Below are positions 7,132 to 17,910 of a DNA stretch of 43,220 bases, piece by piece. Position 1 is the first letter of the stretch. Every line of letters begins with the position of its first letter. The translations under genes were made by a program, and so were the position numbers. Origin of the DNA: an uncultured Lachnospiraceae bacterium (GTDB lineage Bacteria > Bacillota > Clostridia > Lachnospirales > Lachnospiraceae); contig ONHB01000019.1 in assembly GCA_900317505.1 (NCBI GenBank), positions 1 through 43,220 of the forward strand. Reading direction: 5' to 3'. The notes under the pieces are model-generated. The model was given only the letters and a program-made list of their open reading frames with translations. It was not told where the DNA came from and ran no database searches.

Positions 7132-8232
7132 CTATAGAATCTTGCCACCGCCGATCACGGTGTCTCCATCATAAAATACAACTGCCTGACCGGCTGTGAT
7201 TGCCCGCTGCGGTTCATCAAACGTCAGACGGACATTTCCGTTATCCAAAGGCTCCAGCAGGGCTTTTGCCTCTTTTTGTTTGTATCTGGCCTTAGCTGTG
7301 CAACGCATCGGCTCAGTCAGCTTTTCTACCGAAATCCAGTTAAGATCATTGGCTTCCAGCGTTGTTGTAAACAGATCCTCATTGCGTCCAAGCACAACCT
7401 GATTTTTTTCAAGATCTTTTTTTACGACATACATCGGCTCCTTTAAAGAAAGTCCCAGTCCTTTTCTCTGTCCGGTTGTGTAGCGGATGAGGCCCTTGTG
7501 TTCGCCAAGCACCGTGCCATCCTCTGTCACAAACTCTCCGTGCGGAAATTCTTTTCCACAATACCGCTCAATAAAGGCTGCATAATCCCCATCAGGCACA
7601 AAGCAGATGTCCTGACTGTCCGGCTTGTGGGCATTGACAAAATACATTTCATCGGCAATCTTACGGATCTCCGATTTGCGGTAATTGCCAAGCGGGAACA
7701 ATGTGTGGGAAAGCTGCTCCTGTGTCAGATTATAGAGCACATAGCTCTGGTCCTTCGTCTCATCCAGTCCCTTTTTTAATAAGTAGCGCCCTGTTTTTTC
7801 ATCTTTTTCCACGCGCGCATAATGACCGGTAACCACATAGTCATAGCCAAGCTCGTACATCCGGTGCATGAGCTTTTCAAACTTCATATAGCGGTTGCAC
7901 TCGATACAGGGATTGGGTGTACCGCCGTCAATATAGGTATCGACAAACCGCTTGATCACCTCTTTATCAAAATCCTCGCTGAAATTCAGCACATAATAAG
8001 GAATTTCAAAGCTCTGCGCCACAGCACGTGCGTCCGCCACATCGGAAATGGAGCAGCAGGTCTTGGTCGCCGTATCCGGCAGATCCTGATTGTCGTATAA
8101 TTTCATCGTGACGCCCATGCAGTCAAAGCCTGCCTTTTTCATCAGGTAAACTGCCACAGACGAATCCACGCCGCCGCTCATGGCGATCAATGCTTTTTTA
8201 TTGTTGGTTGTTGTTGTCTTTTCTTCGTTCAA
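7132..8232 (-). CDS. mnmA: tRNA 2-thiouridine(34) synthase MnmA
   Basis: Cytoplasmic tRNA-modifying enzyme that adds sulfur to U34 of Lys, Glu and Gln tRNAs using ATP and a persulfide relay. 366 residues, full length. The PP-loop ATP motif SGGVDSS is at 19-25. The catalytic cysteines are C109 in TPNPCIECNR and C210 in QDICFVPDGDY, the equivalents of E. coli C102 and C199, so this is the thiolating enzyme. Translation probably begins at TTG 8232, 9 bases after ACGAGG; the residues before NKKALIAMSGG are non-conserved. It follows the rRNA methyltransferase closely (28 bases), making an RNA-modification pair. Confidence 0.95.
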   Translation of the reverse strand: MNEEKTTTTNNKKALIAMSGGVDSSVAVYLMKKAGFDCMGVTMKLYDNQDLPDTATKTCCSISDVADARAVAQSFEIPYYVLNFSEDFDKEVIKRFVDTYIDGGTPNPCIECNRYMKFEKLMHRMYELGYDYVVTGHYARVEKDEKTGRYLLKKGLDETKDQSYVLYNLTQEQLSHTLFPLGNYRKSEIRKIADEMYFVNAHKPDSQDICFVPDGDYAAFIERYCGKEFPHGEFVTEDGTVLGEHKGLIRYTTGQRKGLGLSLKEPMYVVKKDLEKNQVVLGRNEDLFTTTLEANDLNWISVEKLTEPMRCTAKARYKQKEAKALLEPLDNGNVRLTFDEPQRAITAGQAVVFYDGDTVIGGGKIL

Positions 8233-8260
8233 CTTGGTATCCTCGTATGTTATAACTTTT

Positions 8261-9973
8261 TTATTCGACTTCTTTCCGCAGTCCCTTTGGATAGTGATTT
8301 TTCAACTGTCCGCCGGCGAGCTTGCCCCATCCGGCACAAAAACCGTCTATAAATACTGGGCAAAAGCCTTTTATTTTACTATAATCAATATTTTCCTGCT
8401 GTTCTTTTCCTGTCAGCTTATATTCTTCTATTTGATCTGGTATCGCTGATTCATCTTTACCTGTTTGATCTGGTATTGCTGACTTATCTCCACCTATCTG
8501 ATCTGGTATTATCAATTCATCTTTATCTGTCTGATCTTGTATTGTCAATCCGACACAGATATCTCCATCACGTAGGAAAAATCCTTCTCCTCTGAAATAT
8601 CCATTTGCTCTTGAATCTGAGCTCTTCAAGTTTACATAACATTTTACCTGCTTTACATTCAGGCCCAGAGCCAGAGCGTGTGCCGGTTCAAAACGGTTCT
8701 TTTTAAATGTACCGATATGAAGTCCCGGACGCTCTACCTTGAGACCGGCTAAAGAAGAGATTCCCTCCGGCAGTCTGTACAGATTGTCTCCAAACAGAAT
8801 CATGCGCGAATCCATGATCCATGCCTGCATTTCCGGTGTCAGAACAGAATCGCAAAACTCCTGCAGCGAAGTCTGCTGCTCCTTATTTAAAATGCCTTTT
8901 CCATTCTTATCCGAAGCATTTTTCAGTGCTTTTTTTCCTGACTTTTTGGATGGATTTTTCTTTTCGGATTGATCCTGCCTGTATTCTGCATTTTCGCTTT
9001 TTTGACAAACTGCATCCCATCCGCCTTTTTTTCTAAGAACAGCCACATAATGTCCTTCTCCGTGCAGTTTGTGCGGCCATAAGCGGAAAGTATCTTCTAT
9101 ATGAAGATTTCCACCTGCCCATTCTGCATGTGCTTTTTCAAAATACGGAGCCTGTACTTTTTCTACTTCAAATTCCGGATGTGCCGTCAGGAAATTTGCC
9201 ATCGCCATCTCATCTTCCTGTGGCGAAAAGGTACAGGTCGAATACACCAGTCTTCCGCCCTGTTTTAACATCATGGCAGCCTGTTCTAAAATATCAGCCT
9301 GTCTATCGGCACATACATCCACCTGCTCTAAGCTCCACTCTGCCATGGCATCCGGATTTTTACGGAACATCCCCTCTCCGGAGCAGGGAGCATCGACCAA
9401 TATTTTATCAAAAAACAATGGAAAATGAGGAGCCAGACCATGCGGATCTTCATTGGTCACCAATGCATTGGTAACGCTCATTCTCTCTATATTCTGGGAC
9501 AGAATTTTACATCTGGCAGGATGAATTTCGTTAGCAACAAGTAACCCACTTCCATGCATAGCAGCGGCTAACTGCGTTGCCTTTCCACCGGGTGCCGAAC
9601 ACAGATCCAGCACATATTCTCCCGGCTTCGCATCCAAAAGCCCTGCTGCCGACATGGCACTCGGCTCCTGAATATAATATACACCCATCTCATGATAAGC
9701 CTGCCTGCCCGGACGCAGCGTAGCCGGATAATAATATCCATGCTTTGCCCACGGCACCGGATTTATATCATCCATGCCGATGGCCTTAAGAACCCTTTGG
9801 TCAAATTCCTCTTGTGTGTGTTCACCGCCAAAACCCGGCACGTACTTCAATTCATTGATGCGGAGCGCCTGATATTTTTCATTTTCATAACAATCCAGAA
9901 AAACATCCCATTCGTCCTGCAGAAGTTCTTTCATTCGGTTTATAAAATCAACTGGTAAATTAAAATCTGACAT
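8261..9973 (-). CDS. RsmF/RsmB-type rRNA cytosine-C5 methyltransferase
   Basis: SAM-dependent m5C methyltransferase of the NOL1/NOP2/Sun family, 570 residues. The SAM motif is YVLDLCSAPGGKATQLA. The two catalytic cysteines are in VDAPCSGEGMFRKNP and VYSTCTFSPQEDE. The N-terminal part (about 1-100) is the usual RNA-binding region and the C-terminal part ends with a PUA-like segment (GFCPVFIDGFCAGWGKLAGG). Two low-complexity insertions are visible: a basic linker near residues 320-355, and a stretch of 11-residue repeats (IPDQ-I/T-G-x-D-x-S-A) just before the last strand, encoded by the 33-bp tandem repeat at 8434. RsmF acts on 16S rRNA C1407 in E. coli; the exact site here is inferred only from overall similarity. 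Confidence 0.88.
   Translation of the reverse strand: MSDFNLPVDFINRMKELLQDEWDVFLDCYENEKYQALRINELKYVPGFGGEHTQEEFDQRVLKAIGMDDINPVPWAKHGYYYPATLRPGRQAYHEMGVYYIQEPSAMSAAGLLDAKPGEYVLDLCSAPGGKATQLAAAMHGSGLLVANEIHPARCKILSQNIERMSVTNALVTNEDPHGLAPHFPLFFDKILVDAPCSGEGMFRKNPDAMAEWSLEQVDVCADRQADILEQAAMMLKQGGRLVYSTCTFSPQEDEMAMANFLTAHPEFEVEKVQAPYFEKAHAEWAGGNLHIEDTFRLWPHKLHGEGHYVAVLRKKGGWDAVCQKSENAEYRQDQSEKKNPSKKSGKKALKNASDKNGKGILNKEQQTSLQEFCDSVLTPEMQAWIMDSRMILFGDNLYRLPEGISSLAGLKVERPGLHIGTFKKNRFEPAHALALGLNVKQVKCYVNLKSSDSRANGYFRGEGFFLRDGDICVGLTIQDQTDKDELIIPDQIGGDKSAIPDQTGKDESAIPDQIEEYKLTGKEQQENIDYSKIKGFCPVFIDGFCAGWGKLAGGQLKNHYPKGLRKEVE
8434..8557. repeat. 33-bp in-frame tandem repeat in the rRNA methyltransferase gene
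   Basis: Units start with GATCTGGTAT at 8434, 8467 and 8500, with a fourth, partial unit (GATCTTGTAT) at 8533. The period is exactly 33 bases, so each unit adds 11 residues and keeps the frame. Units differ at several positions, so the expansion is not very recent. Confidence 0.9.
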
Positions 9974-10069
9974 AGGTTATTACTTTCTATTATCTATTTT
10001 TAACATCGCTTTTCCATTATAAAGAATTTATATCTGAAAAGCAATATTGCCACCGGATGCGGAATCTCA

Positions 10070-11818
10070 TCAGTCATAGACCAAAAGCCCTTCAAAAACC
10101 TGCTCGGCATCCATTGAAATTTCATCCAGATAAGGGAAGGTCTCCCCATCATGGCTTTCTGTATAGTGGACATAGCCTTCTGCGCCGTCCGGTCCATGTA
10201 CAAGCACCCATTCCGAACCGATACACTGTTTAAAAAATGTCCTGCTGCCCTTTGGCAGTGTAAAGGTCGCAGAAGCTTCATCCATGGTATAATGCAATGG
10301 CAGATTCGCCGTCAGCACATGTGTCCTCGGCAGATCATAGTGACTGTCCGCCCCTTCCTGCAGTACCAGCTCCTGATTGTCATAATCATACCAGTAATAC
10401 ACTTTGTATTCATGCACATCAAGCGTCATGCCCCTGTCATAACCATAGACACCACCCTCAACAAAACCGTTCTGATAACCCATCTGTTTCATTGGGAATC
10501 CCGGAATGCTTCCGATCTTTTTAAGTCCCGTTTTTTCATTATAAGTAAAAAAATGTGTCACCGGATCATCGCTCGGTCCGTAGTCTGCAATGGCAATTTC
10601 CAGTCCATCAAAATAAGGTGAAATATCCGTTATGTAAAATTTTTCCGTCTCCGGCGAATCCATGTAGATATCAAAGTCTTTTTCCAGATCATAGACCTTT
10701 CCATCGATCGTAAGCGATGCTTTTTCATAATCATTTTCGTCTGTTTTTATCTGATACAGGACTGTATTTTTCCTGCCGTTCCCGGTCAGATCCACAGAGA
10801 CTTCCTTGCCAACAGCTTCTTCCTTGGGATAGGGATGATCGCCTGCATAGTCATTTTCCATTTTTTGCAACAGACTGATATTGTCTTTTTCAATCTGCGA
10901 AAATTCATCTTCCGAAAAATTATCCCCGCGGTCCTCATACCATGCATAACGTCCAAAATAGAGCTGCAGATAGGGATTCTTGAAATGATAACCGTGCCGT
11001 GCATAAATCTCATTGCGCGCCAGCCACAGGTCATTATCACTCATATTGACAAGCATATCCTCTGTCAGCGGGTAATACTCACTCATCGGATACACATATT
11101 CGGATGCATTGCGGTGCACGTCGGGCTCATCGATCACAACCGACGCCTCAATAAAAGGAAAATCCTGCATCATATCCTGATAATCCTCGGTAACCTCCGC
11201 ATCCTCATAATCATAGGGCACATCGGTCGGCGTGGAAAAATAATAGATTCGATCCTTTGTATATGCCAGTGCTTCCCCTCCGGGCATATCCACATAGGGC
11301 ATATCCGATGCATAAATGGAAAATAAAAATCCCCAGCCCTCCTGCTTGTCATTGGAGGCCTTCTGCAATACGGTAAAACCTTTTTGATCCTCATTTTCCG
11401 TGATCACATACCTGCCTTTCCAGGCTTTTGGCAGGGTAAGCGTGATATTTTGATATGTATAAATAATATTATTGCCGTCATAGGATTTTACAGCATGATT
11501 TCCGACACCATCCTGTCCGTTGACTGAACTTCCGGCGGATTTGTCTGTGCCATCTGATTGCGTATTTTTTTCCGATTCCGATATATGATCTGATTGCACA
11601 TTATTCTCTGTTTTGGATGTATTGTCTGATTTGTTTATACCGCATCCGGTTGACATAACTGCAATAACCATGCTGCACAAAATAATTTTTAAAGTGGCTG
11701 AAAATTTATTTTTCAATCTATCTATCGTTATGTTTTTCGTTAGTCTTTCCATATTTTCTTTCGCAATATCTTTCAATTTATCTTTCATTTTGCTCTTGAT
11801 TTTATTTCCCACTTTCAT
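10070..11818 (-). CDS. Lipoprotein with YARHG domain
   Basis: Predicted surface lipoprotein of 582 residues. A hydrophobic segment ILCSMVIAVMSTGC gives a lipobox with the modified cysteine near residue 53, followed by a Ser/Asn/Thr-rich spacer. The YARHG domain lies in the middle (LARNEIYARHGYHF through QIEKDNISLLQKME), and the C-terminal end (FFKQCIGSEWVLVHGPDGAEGYVHY) looks like an SH3-like fold. ATG 11818 was chosen because AAAGGGG stands 7 bases upstream. This leaves about 38 charged residues before the signal helix, which is unusually long; a later start at MERLTKNITI would give a more normal signal peptide but has a weak site. Function is unknown; YARHG proteins are commonly extracellular. 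Confidence 0.75.
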   Translation of the reverse strand: MKVGNKIKSKMKDKLKDIAKENMERLTKNITIDRLKNKFSATLKIILCSMVIAVMSTGCGINKSDNTSKTENNVQSDHISESEKNTQSDGTDKSAGSSVNGQDGVGNHAVKSYDGNNIIYTYQNITLTLPKAWKGRYVITENEDQKGFTVLQKASNDKQEGWGFLFSIYASDMPYVDMPGGEALAYTKDRIYYFSTPTDVPYDYEDAEVTEDYQDMMQDFPFIEASVVIDEPDVHRNASEYVYPMSEYYPLTEDMLVNMSDNDLWLARNEIYARHGYHFKNPYLQLYFGRYAWYEDRGDNFSEDEFSQIEKDNISLLQKMENDYAGDHPYPKEEAVGKEVSVDLTGNGRKNTVLYQIKTDENDYEKASLTIDGKVYDLEKDFDIYMDSPETEKFYITDISPYFDGLEIAIADYGPSDDPVTHFFTYNEKTGLKKIGSIPGFPMKQMGYQNGFVEGGVYGYDRGMTLDVHEYKVYYWYDYDNQELVLQEGADSHYDLPRTHVLTANLPLHYTMDEASATFTLPKGSRTFFKQCIGSEWVLVHGPDGAEGYVHYTESHDGETFPYLDEISMDAEQVFEGLLVYD

Positions 11819-11899
11819 ATACATGCCCCTTTCATTCTTGAATTTCTTCAATTACTCCGCCGCAAAGTAGCTCCTAATATCATCATAATATATGTAAAA

Positions 11900-11955
11900 A
11901 AGGAAATCCATCACAAATATTTCATAAAACACGAATCATCCGCTATGATTTCCTT
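11900..11955 (-). terminator. Probable terminator of enolase
   Basis: On the minus strand AAGGAAATC and GATTTCCTT form a 9-bp stem with a 38-base loop, then TTTTTT. It is about 65 bases past the enolase stop. The long loop makes it less certain than the other terminators. Confidence 0.55.
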
Positions 11956-12020
11956 CTTTCAGTTCATTGTGCCGATAGTTTACATAACTTCACAACAAAC
12001 CATCTTCCTAAAATACACCT

Positions 12021-13373
<1,353 letters not shown>

Positions 13374-13497
13374 TTACCATATGTTGTAAAACACATTTCA
13401 TACATGTAAAAGTATGCGCGTATTTTTTAGAAACTATGCACTTATGAAGCTGTTTTGCTTCTGTTGCTTGATAAAAATTTTATTAATAAAAAGTTTT

Positions 13498-14247
13498 CTA
13501 AAGATTTCCAAACAATTCCTTTACAACATCCAGAATACTGATCCCAAGCTGACGCAGCAAAAGCCACGCGATCAGATAAACCAACACCGTTACAACAATC
13601 GCAGCCACCTTTATCTTTTGGTTCACGATCCCATACAATGAATTTACCACGCGAACCTTTGGTTTTATGTCAACCTGTTTCATCCGTTCTTTTATAGGTG
13701 TCAGATCAGCATTGTTATCAAAATACAGATTATCCGAAAGCTCATCCAGCTCCTGCAAGACCAGCCTGTATTTTCTGATATATTCTTCACACTGGCTGCG
13801 TTCCGATGAAAAAACATCGAGCTTCCATTTTTTACAGATATAACGTCCCATACGGCTCTGCTTATTGATCTGTATCAGCACAACACCACGCAGGATTTTA
13901 TAAAGACAAAATGGTACCACATACAATAAAAACGGAATATCCGCAATCATCAGCACACATCCTAGCAGCCCCAACGCAAGATGCCCTTTGAAAACAAACT
14001 GCCCTTCGGAAAAAACAACACTGCCACTTAATGCGATCAGAATGGAAAGCGGAAACATCAAAAGTATGATGCCTAATAAAATAAGAAAAACGCGAAGGTC
14101 CTTTTTCTCATCCTCTTCACGTTTTTTAGCACTTTCATATTGACTTTCAACCTGATAAAGGGCAAACTCCAACTGCTCTTTATACTGCGCAATCAGATAC
14201 TGCCCTTCATTTTCATATTCATATTTGATGTTGACCTTATCCCCCAT
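13498..14247 (-). CDS. Membrane protein of unknown function, downstream of the export system
   Basis: I do not recognise a family. About 249 residues. An N-terminal charged helix rich in Glu/Lys (YESAKKREEDEKKD, probably coiled-coil) precedes two close hydrophobic segments (VFLILLGIILLMFPLSILIAL and LALGLLGCVLMIADIPFLLY) and a cytoplasmic-looking middle part. The last membrane helix is near the C-terminus (VAAIVVTVLVYLIAWLLL). It starts 87 bases after the stop of the MacB-like permease on the same strand and may belong to that operon. ATG 14247 is preferred; GTG 14253 is possible. No strong ribosome site is visible. Confidence 0.65.
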   Translation of the reverse strand: MGDKVNIKYEYENEGQYLIAQYKEQLEFALYQVESQYESAKKREEDEKKDLRVFLILLGIILLMFPLSILIALSGSVVFSEGQFVFKGHLALGLLGCVLMIADIPFLLYVVPFCLYKILRGVVLIQINKQSRMGRYICKKWKLDVFSSERSQCEEYIRKYRLVLQELDELSDNLYFDNNADLTPIKERMKQVDIKPKVRVVNSLYGIVNQKIKVAAIVVTVLVYLIAWLLLRQLGISILDVVKELFGNL

Positions 14248-14334
14248 ATTCACTCAGTTATTCCCCTACATAGTTTACAGCCGCTGCCTTTTTTCAGGCA
14301 TCACCTTTTCAGCTTTTGCCTCTTTCAAATACAA

Positions 14335-15552
14335 TTATTCATGTCTTAATGCTTCGATCGGGCTAAGCTTTGCCGCACGTTTGGCCGGGTAAATACCAAA
14401 GAAAATACCGACAGCCGAAGAAAACAGTGTTGCCACAATCACGGTTGTTACTGAAATTTTAGCATGGAAACCGATCAGACTGCAAACCAAAACTGCTCCG
14501 AGCGAGCCTAAAATAATACCGATAATTCCGCCCAACAATGTGATGATCGCCGATTCAAACAAAAACTGCAGCAGAATGCATCTGGTGCGTGCACCGAGTG
14601 CCTTGCGGATACCGATTTCCCTTGTCCGCTCCGTCACGGAAACCAGCATAATATTCATCACACCGATACCTCCAACCAAAAGTGCAATGGATGCTACCAG
14701 CACAATAAATATCGTGATAACATCAATAATACTGGTGATCTGTGACAGCTGGTCACTAAAGCTCTGCACCAGCACTACGCCCTGACCGGTAACTCTGTGG
14801 CGCGCCTCCAGAAGCTGCATGGATTTTTGTGCCACCTCCGTATTGTGCTCATTGCCGTCTCCGTAGATCATGATCTCGGAAAAGCTGTCAGCATAAAATC
14901 CAAAATTGGATGCAAAGGTCGTGATCGGCATGTCAAATTCAACCTGATCAAAAGATCCCATCATATTGAGCAGGGTGGACGAATTGTCAGCCTGCACACC
15001 TACAATCTTCAATTCAAAGGTCTGTCCCCACTGGGAAACTTCAAAGGTTTTTCCAACAACATCCGTCGTTCCAAACATCGCCATGGCACCGCTTTCACGG
15101 ATAACACATACCTTTGCGGCATTTTCCACATCACTTTCCGTAAAATAGGCTCCTTTTATGATCGGCTCTGTGGCATGGTACTGCAAGTACTGGTTGCCTG
15201 AGTATGCGTAGGCCTGAAAATTTCCTTTGGGTCCGACCGCATTGATATAGGACGAAAGCTGACCGGTTGCCCCTTTGATATACGGTACCTTTTCCATTAA
15301 GGCAGCAAGATCATCATCCGTAAACTCGATTGCCTGATAATCTCCGTTGTCCGTCGAATAAATGGCAATCAATCCGCTTCCGATATCATTTAAATCACTG
15401 CTGACAGAACTGGACACGCCGTTTCCGACAGAAATGATCATAATAACGGAGGAAATACCGATGATAATACCGAGCATGGTCAGAAAAGAGCGCCCCTTAT
15501 TGCTCTTTATGTTTTTTAAAGCCATTTTTATGTATTCCGTTAATTGTCCCAT
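14335..15552 (-). CDS. MacB/FtsX-type ABC transporter permease
   Basis: Permease of 405 residues with the MacB topology: one N-terminal membrane helix (SFLTMLGIIIGISSVIMIISV), a large extracytoplasmic MacB core domain (about 40-275) and three C-terminal helices (IIDVITIFIVLVASIALLVGGIGVMNIMLVSV onward), with the FtsX-family motif TERTREIGIRKALGARTR. It pairs with the ATPase at 17070 and the adaptor at 15665. The three form a MacAB-like export system, in Firmicutes usually for peptides or antimicrobials; the substrate is unknown. ATG 15552 follows AAGGAAAGACAG. Confidence 0.9.
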   Translation of the reverse strand: MGQLTEYIKMALKNIKSNKGRSFLTMLGIIIGISSVIMIISVGNGVSSSVSSDLNDIGSGLIAIYSTDNGDYQAIEFTDDDLAALMEKVPYIKGATGQLSSYINAVGPKGNFQAYAYSGNQYLQYHATEPIIKGAYFTESDVENAAKVCVIRESGAMAMFGTTDVVGKTFEVSQWGQTFELKIVGVQADNSSTLLNMMGSFDQVEFDMPITTFASNFGFYADSFSEIMIYGDGNEHNTEVAQKSMQLLEARHRVTGQGVVLVQSFSDQLSQITSIIDVITIFIVLVASIALLVGGIGVMNIMLVSVTERTREIGIRKALGARTRCILLQFLFESAIITLLGGIIGIILGSLGAVLVCSLIGFHAKISVTTVIVATLFSSAVGIFFGIYPAKRAAKLSPIEALRHE

Positions 15553-15664
15553 AAAATATCTGTCTTTCCTTATTTATAATCTCATTTTTATTACACTGGA
15601 TCCTGCATGCAATAACCGTTTTCATTTATTTCTCTTCGCCATTGTATACTATAAAAAGCAATAC

Positions 15665-17083
15665 TTATTCTTCTCCGGCATCATATGCAACGACCGACAT
15701 GCCCTCCGTAATATCGGAAGTCACCTCGGAAATCACAACATCATCTTTGGAAATACCGCTTACGATCTGTATCTTGGTATCCGAAGAAATTCCGGTTACA
15801 ACATCCCTTCTTACGACAACTCCATCCTCTACAACATAGCAGAAGGAGCCCTTTGTGTCATAATTAACACAGGAAAAAGGAAGAACCATGGCATCCTGTA
15901 CTGTTTCACACTCGATCTTTACCTTACCTTCGATCCCGATGTATACCTGGTCATCCGGATTGTCAATATGTACTTCTACATCAATGGTGGATGCACCTTT
16001 TTCATTTTTACCGGCGATCTTGCTGATCTTTGTGACACTACCGTCATAAGTATTGCCATTGATCGTAATCTGTGCTTTCAGGCCTGTCTTTACCTGTCCG
16101 AGATCATATTTTGTCACAGGCACGGTCACCTTCAGCCTGTCACTGCTCTGGAGTGTAAAAAGCTGGGTTCCTTCGAGCAGGCTCTGTCCCTGTACGACAC
16201 CGACTTCTGAAATGATACCGTCAAAATCCGCAATAATTCCATCCGATGCTTTCTCTAAGCTTTTTCCGGCATCCTCTTTTTCCATCTCATTGATCTCTTT
16301 TAATACTGCCTGCTGCTTGCTCTGGCTTGCCAGTGCCGGATTGTCCACCTTTTCTGCCTTGTACTGCTCTGCCAAAGCCTTGTATTCATTCAATTCATTG
16401 CTACAGGTCTGTACCGCTTTTTCCAAGGCCGGATAATCATACTGCGCTTTCTTTTGTGCAAGCTCTGCAAGCTTGGCATCACCTTCGGTAATGAGCTGTG
16501 CCAGCGCTTCGTTGGGGGTTGCATTATCCGCCTGCTGAATCTTATACTGGTCGACTGTTGCTTTTAACGTATCATATTCCGTGGAAACCGCCATAGCCTC
16601 ATTGTAGCTTGCGGAAGCACTCTCTAAGCATGAGGACCAGTGTACCACAAAAGCCATGGCGTCATCATAATTTTTGACTGCCTTTGTATAATCGCTCTGC
16701 TCTTTCTGAATCGTTGCATTGGTTGCATCAATTCCGTATTCATCAGCCTGCGCCTTCAGCGTTGCTTCCTCTGATGCACGCTGTAAATCTTCCAGATCAT
16801 AAGAAAGAAGCTCGTCTCCTTTTTTGACCTCCTCGCCGTTGACCGCGTTTAATGCAGCTACCGTTCCCGCAATCGGTGCAAAATATGTCTTTGATTCTTC
16901 ACTTTCAACCGTGCCGGACACTTCGATCTGACTGGATATATCTTCGGTTTTTACCGTTGTCGTCGCCACCTGATAGCCGCTGCTGCCGCTGCCCATACCG
17001 GATAAAACGCTCACGCCGATCACAAGCACAACTACAATGGCTGCCACAATGATAATGATTCTTTTCTTTTTATTTGTCTTCAT
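15665..17083 (-). CDS. HlyD/MacA-like periplasmic adaptor-type protein
   Basis: Membrane-anchored adaptor of 472 residues. A short basic N-terminus and one helix (IIIIVAAIVVVLVIGVSVLSG) are followed by a lipoyl/barrel-sandwich half (VSGTVESEESKTYFAPIAGT), a long alpha-helical hairpin rich in Ala/Glu/Lys (about 95-270), the second lipoyl half (DGIIADFDGIISEVGVVQGQ) and beta-barrel domains. In Gram-positive bacteria such proteins work with a MacB permease and the ATPase without an outer-membrane channel. Its start overlaps the ATPase end by 14 bases, so the two are co-translated. Confidence 0.88.
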   Translation of the reverse strand: MKTNKKKRIIIIVAAIVVVLVIGVSVLSGMGSGSSGYQVATTTVKTEDISSQIEVSGTVESEESKTYFAPIAGTVAALNAVNGEEVKKGDELLSYDLEDLQRASEEATLKAQADEYGIDATNATIQKEQSDYTKAVKNYDDAMAFVVHWSSCLESASASYNEAMAVSTEYDTLKATVDQYKIQQADNATPNEALAQLITEGDAKLAELAQKKAQYDYPALEKAVQTCSNELNEYKALAEQYKAEKVDNPALASQSKQQAVLKEINEMEKEDAGKSLEKASDGIIADFDGIISEVGVVQGQSLLEGTQLFTLQSSDRLKVTVPVTKYDLGQVKTGLKAQITINGNTYDGSVTKISKIAGKNEKGASTIDVEVHIDNPDDQVYIGIEGKVKIECETVQDAMVLPFSCVNYDTKGSFCYVVEDGVVVRRDVVTGISSDTKIQIVSGISKDDVVISEVTSDITEGMSVVAYDAGEE

Positions 17084-17762
17084 TTATATAGTCCCTTTCC
17101 ACTTTTCCGTCCTTGATCCGGATCACGCGCTTAGCCTGTGCGGCAATTTCATTGTCATGTGTGATCAAAATAACGGTTCGTCCTTCCGCATGGAGCTTTT
17201 TTAATATTTCAATAATTTCCTTACTGGATGCCGAGTCCAGATTACCGGTCGGCTCATCCGCCAGAATCACCGGCGGGGCCTGTGCAATCGCACGCGCAAT
17301 CGCGACCCTCTGCTGCTGTCCGCCCGACATTTCCGAAGGCTTGTGTGTCATACGTGCCCCAAGCCCGACCTTGTCAAGAGCCTGTATCGCCAGCTCATGA
17401 CGCTTGGATTTGGAAACACCCCGATACAATAAAGGCAGTTCCACATTTTCAATCGCTGTAAAACTCGGTATTAAATTAAATCCCTGGAATATAAAGCCGA
17501 TCTCCTGATTTCTGATATCCGAAAGCTCGTCATCTGAAAGACTTGAAACGTCCGTTCCATTTAATATGTAAGTACCACTGCTTGGCACATCCAGACATCC
17601 CAGCATGTTCATAAGTGTCGATTTGCCGGAGCCGGACTGTCCGATAATGGCAACATATTCACCCTTGTCAATACTTAAACTGACATGATCCAGTGCCCGG
17701 ACCTCATTTTCACCCGGATTATACACCTTGCATATATCCGTGACCTGTATTAAATTGTCCAT
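17070..17762 (-). CDS. ABC transporter ATPase, MacB/LolD-like
   Basis: ATP-binding subunit of 230 residues that powers the MacAB-like system. Walker A is GQSGSGKST, the Q-loop is [13 protein letters not shown], the signature is [14 protein letters not shown], Walker B is [12 protein letters not shown], and the H-loop is LITHD. All are intact. It is the first gene of the three-gene operon (ATPase, adaptor, permease). Start ATG 17762 follows AAAGGAAACAGAG. Confidence 0.93.
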   Translation of the reverse strand: MDNLIQVTDICKVYNPGENEVRALDHVSLSIDKGEYVAIIGQSGSGKSTLMNMLGCLDVPSSGTYILNGTDVSSLSDDELSDIRNQEIGFIFQGFNLIPSFTAIENVELPLLYRGVSKSKRHELAIQALDKVGLGARMTHKPSEMSGGQQQRVAIARAIAQAPPVILADEPTGNLDSASSKEIIEILKKLHAEGRTVILITHDNEIAAQAKRVIRIKDGKVERDYINEDK

Positions 17763-17861
17763 CTCTGTTTCCTTTACGTTTTAATCCGCAGCCGCGCTCA
17801 CGCTCCAGCTCACTTTAATCATTATAGCATAAGTAAATTGTTCAATCTATAACATTCTATT

Positions 17862-17903
17862 AAAAATACCGAAAAATGTATTTCAATTTTTCGGTATTTT
17901 TTA
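17862..17903 (-). terminator. Terminator after the coat/ferritin-like gene
   Basis: AAAAATACCGAAAAA and TTTTTCGGTATTTTTT form an almost perfect stem with a short loop, T-rich on both sides. It lies just after the stop of the minus-strand gene at 17911 and insulates the ABC operon that follows. Confidence 0.82.
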
Positions 17904-17910
17904 TAAGCTC

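Noticed and set aside
15362..16210. Plus-strand frame of 282 codons across the permease/adaptor junction
   Set aside because: Antisense to two recognised genes, with no ribosome site and hydrophobic low-complexity content.
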